NCBI GenBank assembly: GCA_034638255.1
Contig: JAWPGT010000018.1
Span: 124,001-188,000 of the forward strand
Direction of reading: 5' to 3'
Origin: Coprinus comatus
Lineage: Eukaryota; Basidiomycota; Agaricomycetes; Agaricales; Agaricaceae
Length of the DNA stretch: 64,000 nucleotides
Positions within the stretch are counted from its first letter, which is position 1. Each line of letters starts with the position of its first letter. Shown in pieces: positions 60,168-64,000 of the stretch. The position numbers were made by a program, and so were the translations under genes. Under the pieces are notes generated by a model, which ran no database searches, was not told where the DNA came from, and saw only the letters and a program-made list of their open reading frames with translations.

Positions 60168-60924
60168 ATACATGTGAACTTGTGGGTGGACAATCGGATG
60201 TCCGATCAACCGGAGATAAAGAAATTCAATATATGTAAAATGATATTATGGAAATTGGATCCCTATATATTACTAATTACCACTGTGTACTCTGCACAAC
60301 TCTGCATGTTTTCATTCTTGTAACCGCAACTTCAAATTGGTGAGAACACAAAAATTCATTTGATTTTAGTGACCATTGTGCACTCAAATACCTGAATTAT
60401 GTACACATGTCATGTAGAGTCCACACGCGCACACGTTCCCTTCTTGCCAATTGTACACGAGGCCGGGAATGGGACTTCCATACTGCTTCCATATCTTGCC
60501 CATGTCTCACTAGCATCGACACCTAGTTGTAACCATGCATTTGTGTTACTGTACAGCTAGCTATAGGAGCTCGCAGCAAATTCTCATCTATACTACAATC
60601 CCAAATCGGAACCGAAGCCACACCCTCGCCTAGTGCATCCTCCAACGATCATTTATGAAATCATCTTTTTCAACTCCATGCTCATGGTCAACAGCATAGT
60701 ATCCTTTTCCGTCTAAAACTCACAGGCACACGCAGGTTACAAGACCCGTTTAAGCCAATCCCTGAAGATGTCCCTACCATGACTTTAGTGCATGGGGTAG
60801 GTCTAGTCTACACACCTATACCACGGGCTGCGAAGCATACCCCCTTTATATGATACTGACAGACTTTACGAGAAATCACCCAAGCAAACAGAACTACTGC
60901 AATCTCCAACTTTAGATACTCGAA
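60168..60924. other. 757 bp intergenic region, no gene seen
   Basis: Holds the metacaspase 3' UTR and the NYN-gene promoter. No open frame has structure; no tRNA or repeat was found. Confidence 0.5.
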
Positions 60925-62673
60925 ATGACCACGACGTCGACGAACAGTGGTGTACACATTTTTTGGGATTTCGGCAAGTGCTGGGCGAGAAAATAGATCG
61001 TATTGTCTTTTAATAACACCAATAGAATCCCTCCCCGTAAAGAGGCCTCTTCAAGGTTATAAGGTGGCCAAAGCACTCACTGACATAGGGAACGAGCACG
61101 GTCAAATTAGATCCATACGTGCTTACATGGATTGTTCAGACAGAGTGCATCCGGCATTCAGTGCAGTTCGTCGGGAGCTCCACGCCTCTGGTATATCTCT
61201 TATCGATTGCCCAAGTCATTCCCGGAAGGATATTTCAGACAAGGCGATTATTGGTGTGTGTCCCCTGTTGAGAAGTCTTCATAATTCACTAACTTGATCG
61301 TTTTACAATTACTAGTGGACATGTTTACATTGATATTGGACATTCCACCCCCCCATACATTTGTCGTCGTAACATCGGATACGGATATGTCGTATGCACT
61401 CGCTGTATTGCGGCGGCGCCGGTACCGTATTATTATCATTTGCCCAAGCGAGGCTAGTCTCATCATGCAAGCGGACGATACTTATGATTGGAAGACAAGA
61501 GTAATCGGGCACCATGACGGTGGTGACTGTGGCGGTGAAGATGGTGATGATACTAGTAGTAGTTCAGACGGTGGTGATGATGCTGAAGACGGCGGTGGTG
61601 ATGCCAAAGAAGATGCTAGTAGTACTACATCTATGTCGACGTCAGTCTCCGGACCCATTGCGAGCCAGGCAGTTTCCATTTCTTCTTATAGTCGGGAGAA
61701 ATCTCAACTCTACGTCCCAACCTCAAGCCACGCCGGGGAAGAGGAAAATACGATTAAGACCGAGCAAATACCTACGGGACCTACGGAGACCAACAACTTG
61801 AACAGGGACACCAAAGCTAATGGTTTTTTATTCAATATGGAAAGGTCATCTCCCGCTGAACCTGCTCGCGATATCAGACAAATCACGGCACCCCTCGCAA
61901 CAAGAGCCCGTGCACCGATATCAGAAGTTTTACCTCCATCCCCTACCCAAAAACCAACTATACTAGAAAGTTTCCTCCCTCCACCGATTGTGTCAGGGGA
62001 GGTTTTCTTCCCTCCGCCTCCCGCTTTTCCCATGGAGCGTCCTAACGCCATCGACGCTCAAGGAAGCTGGACCAAAAAGAGTCCAGTTTCTTCACCACCA
62101 CGCGAGGACAAAAGTCCGTCCTCTGCAGGATTTGTTTTTGTCGAACCGGCAGTGGACACTATAAATGGTGGGCCTAATAAGTTTGACACAAAGCCTGACA
62201 TTACTGCGGCCCATACCCCACGCTTGAACAACGATACACGCTCCGCAGAGCCCCTATCCGTGCCCCCCAAGCCTCCCCTAGCCAACATACCCTCACAAAC
62301 AAACTACACCCAGCCTTCTTCAAGCCGCCCAACCACACTCGGGAGCACTCCCGTGGTTCCCAGAAAATCTTCGACACCACCAGCACTTCCAACTCCCCAA
62401 ACCCAGCAGACATCGACATCTGCGTCAAGAGCACTACCAGAGAAGTATCATCTACTTGTACAACGGATGCAATACCATCTTTCGAAGAAGAAAAGGGCGC
62501 CTAAGTCATCGCAGATTGCATCCGAAATTCTTCAAATATCACCCAATTTCTACAAGCAGGTAGGAACTCTTCGGTGGGGGCCGTATGTCGAGCAGGCTAA
62601 AAAGGACGGTATCATTACCACTAGTCACGACAGCATTGTATTAATGCCAGAGTGGGTCGGCTATACAGTTTAA
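60925..62673 (+). CDS. NYN-domain (limkain-b1/MARF1-like, PIN-fold) protein
   Basis: NYN domains are PIN-like RNases. Exon 1 MTTTSTNSGVHIFWDF joins across a GC-AG intron (60974-61025) to ESLPVKRPLQGYKVAKALTD, IGNEHGQIRSIRAYMDCSDR, VRRELHASGISLIDCPSHSR and KDISDKAII. A second intron leads to VDMFTLILDIPPPHTFVVVT and SDTDMSYALAVLRRRRYRII. Acidic residues at WD, KDISDKAI and SDTD match the metal-binding set. An Asp/Gly-rich low-complexity stretch (61518-61620) and a Pro/Ser-rich linker follow. The C-terminal 80 residues (KYHLLVQRMQYHLSKKKRAP to WGPYVEQAKKDGIITTSHDS) resemble a winged-helix RNA-binding module. About 550 aa. Confidence 0.85.
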
Positions 62674-64000
62674 ATATACCAGTGAAATGTATTTCACTAT
62701 ATGATCACGTTTTGTTGCATTATTGTCTTGTAATTGTTGAAAATGAAATTCCTTTTTACTATTCACAAACTACTATAATGTATATGATAAGACTCCCCTG
62801 GTAGTATGTAGTCGTTTGTTTTTCGGGACGTTTGTTTTTCGGGAAAAAACAAACAAGTTTGGTCAGTATCGTACTACAGCGTGTTCAGTAAATCAGTGTT
62901 CACCTAACTTCGACTGTCGTCTAGTACTAAAGACAAGCACTCTCTCAGTGGGAATCTTGCTACATCAGCATCTGATAGTACTTTCGAGTGATTTGGCCTT
63001 TAGATGTAGCTTTGGACTTAGGCGTTTGTGTCTTTATTAACTTTGAAAAGGGTCCGCGCATTTTAAATCTCTCCTAAAGCGCTTGCCATCTGGCAATAAA
63101 TCTCTGTCTGTGTAAATTATTCCTTCAACACACTTACTCTACTCTCTCCGAATCTCCGTTATTAATTACCAAAATAATTTAAATACAGTACCCACTAGCA
63201 ATGTAAATTAATATTACGCCACTGAACGTTTTATTGAAATGAATGTATATAGTGTTGAGTAATGAGTACTGAACTGTAACTACCAAGCAGGTGGGAACGA
63301 GCCCTGGCACATCTACCACTACAAAGTTCAACATTTGTAATTGTATTATAATGCTATATATAGCATAGGCGTCCAGACTCCAAGAATTTGAGATTATATC
63401 TACTTTACAGTGTTCATCAACAGCTATTAACCCTTTGTTAACAGGTTTGCTATATACATATGTAAGCTGGAAACGTGCCATGTTATACACATTTTCTTTT
63501 TGCCAGACGTACACCGCAACGGAGAAAAAACCGGACCTAGATTAGGCAGGTGCCAATTATGCTCATAAAATAATTGATGGTGTACTTCGCGAATCAGCGC
63601 TCAGCACTCAGCAACTGTGACGGGGGCGAATCAATCAGTCATTCATGCCGTTCTAAGTTTGGGACCTCTTTAGCGACATTCAGAACAAAGGCACTGCTTC
63701 CGATAGTGGTGGCTGTTACTCAATGGTAATGTTTTTTGTTTGTATTTTGACATTGAGAATTGTTCAATCCCACAAGCCATTTCAAGTTAAAAGAGAAAAT
63801 GTGCAACGGCCATTATGTTGCCGGAGCCTAGAGTCAGGAAGGACACATGGTGCCTGCATGGGACTTCAAAGCTTCAATGATGAACCAGATCATGCCGGTG
63901 GTGTATTAGCCGCACCTTCCCCATACTTCGATACCAACGAGTATTCTTTAAATAAGTAAATGCTGCCAGCAGGGCTGTCACACTACATTACCTGTGGGAA
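62674..64000. other. 1.3 kb right-hand region without a secure gene
   Basis: AT-rich. Contains the tandem/inverted repeat at 62813-62854 and a plus-strand frame at 63723-63959 (about 78 codons, ending EYSLNK before a GTAAATG that could be a splice donor), which might be the first exon of a gene continuing past the window. No family was recognised. Confidence 0.35.
62813..62854. repeat. 16 bp tandem duplication with a 10 bp perfect hairpin
   Basis: The unit CGTTTGTTTTTCGGGA occurs twice in tandem (62813-62828 and 62829-62844). GTTTGTTTTT (62830-62839) pairs with AAAAACAAAC (62845-62854) around a CGGGA loop. It sits about 140 bp past the NYN stop codon and may act in 3' end formation, or be a simple replication slip. 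Confidence 0.6.

Noticed and set aside
63179..63514. 111-codon minus-strand ORF near the right end
   Set aside because: AT-rich hydrophobic composition, no motif and no introns, unlike the true genes in this window.

Overview
The window looks like a nuclear contig from a basidiomycete fungus, probably an Agaricomycete. Genes are dense and cut by many short introns of about 45-80 nt with GT/AG ends and CTRAY-like branch points. The best protein matches are fungal or general eukaryotic (RSP5, UBC6, MRP10/mS37, MRPL31, type I metacaspase, CMS1, LCP5). There are no bacterial-style operons, no convincing tRNA or rRNA, no CRISPR array and no intact transposon. Exon joins were made by eye from reading frame and splice signals, so CDS coordinates run from the chosen start to the stop and include introns.

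Left part (1-20.3 kb): the tail of an upstream basic protein; TEL2 (TTT/ASTRA complex); an AKR7-type aldo/keto reductase (-); the 24 kDa [2Fe-2S] subunit of complex I; a bestrophin-family anion channel (-); a long multi-exon gene whose architecture suggests a Red1/Rec10/SYCP2-type meiotic axis protein; an M1 zinc aminopeptidase; and the mRNA cap (guanine-N7) methyltransferase ABD1. Between ABD1 and the next gene lies a possible unannotated tiny spliced gene on the minus strand with a TATA box and a GC-rich hairpin.

Middle (21.6-43.4 kb): RSP5/NEDD4 HECT ligase (-); an MIT plus coiled-coil protein resembling NRBF2/Atg38; MOG1 (-); NDC80; a TmpA-like membrane flavoprotein; two long gene-poor gaps (30.5-32.4 and 34.6-37.5 kb); ERI1-type exonuclease (-); CMS1; MRPL31 (-); SF3A1/PRP21.

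Right part (43.5-64 kb): UBC6-type tail-anchored E2 (-); mS37/MRP10; a GPI-anchored double-cupredoxin protein (-); a T5orf172/GIY-YIG-like protein (-); LCP5/neuroguidin; a four-TM protein; a large gene that joins an IST1 (ESCRT-III) domain to a TBC1D13-like RabGAP domain; a type I metacaspase; and a NYN-domain RNase-like protein. The last 1.3 kb holds no secure gene.

Most genes are unrelated housekeeping functions, not a cluster. Recurrent themes are divergent pairs sharing very short promoters (93-146 bp for three of them) and three GC-AG introns. The best leads for something undescribed are the IST1-TBC fusion with a degenerate GAP motif, the axis-like protein, and the tiny spliced gene at 20.36-20.84 kb.
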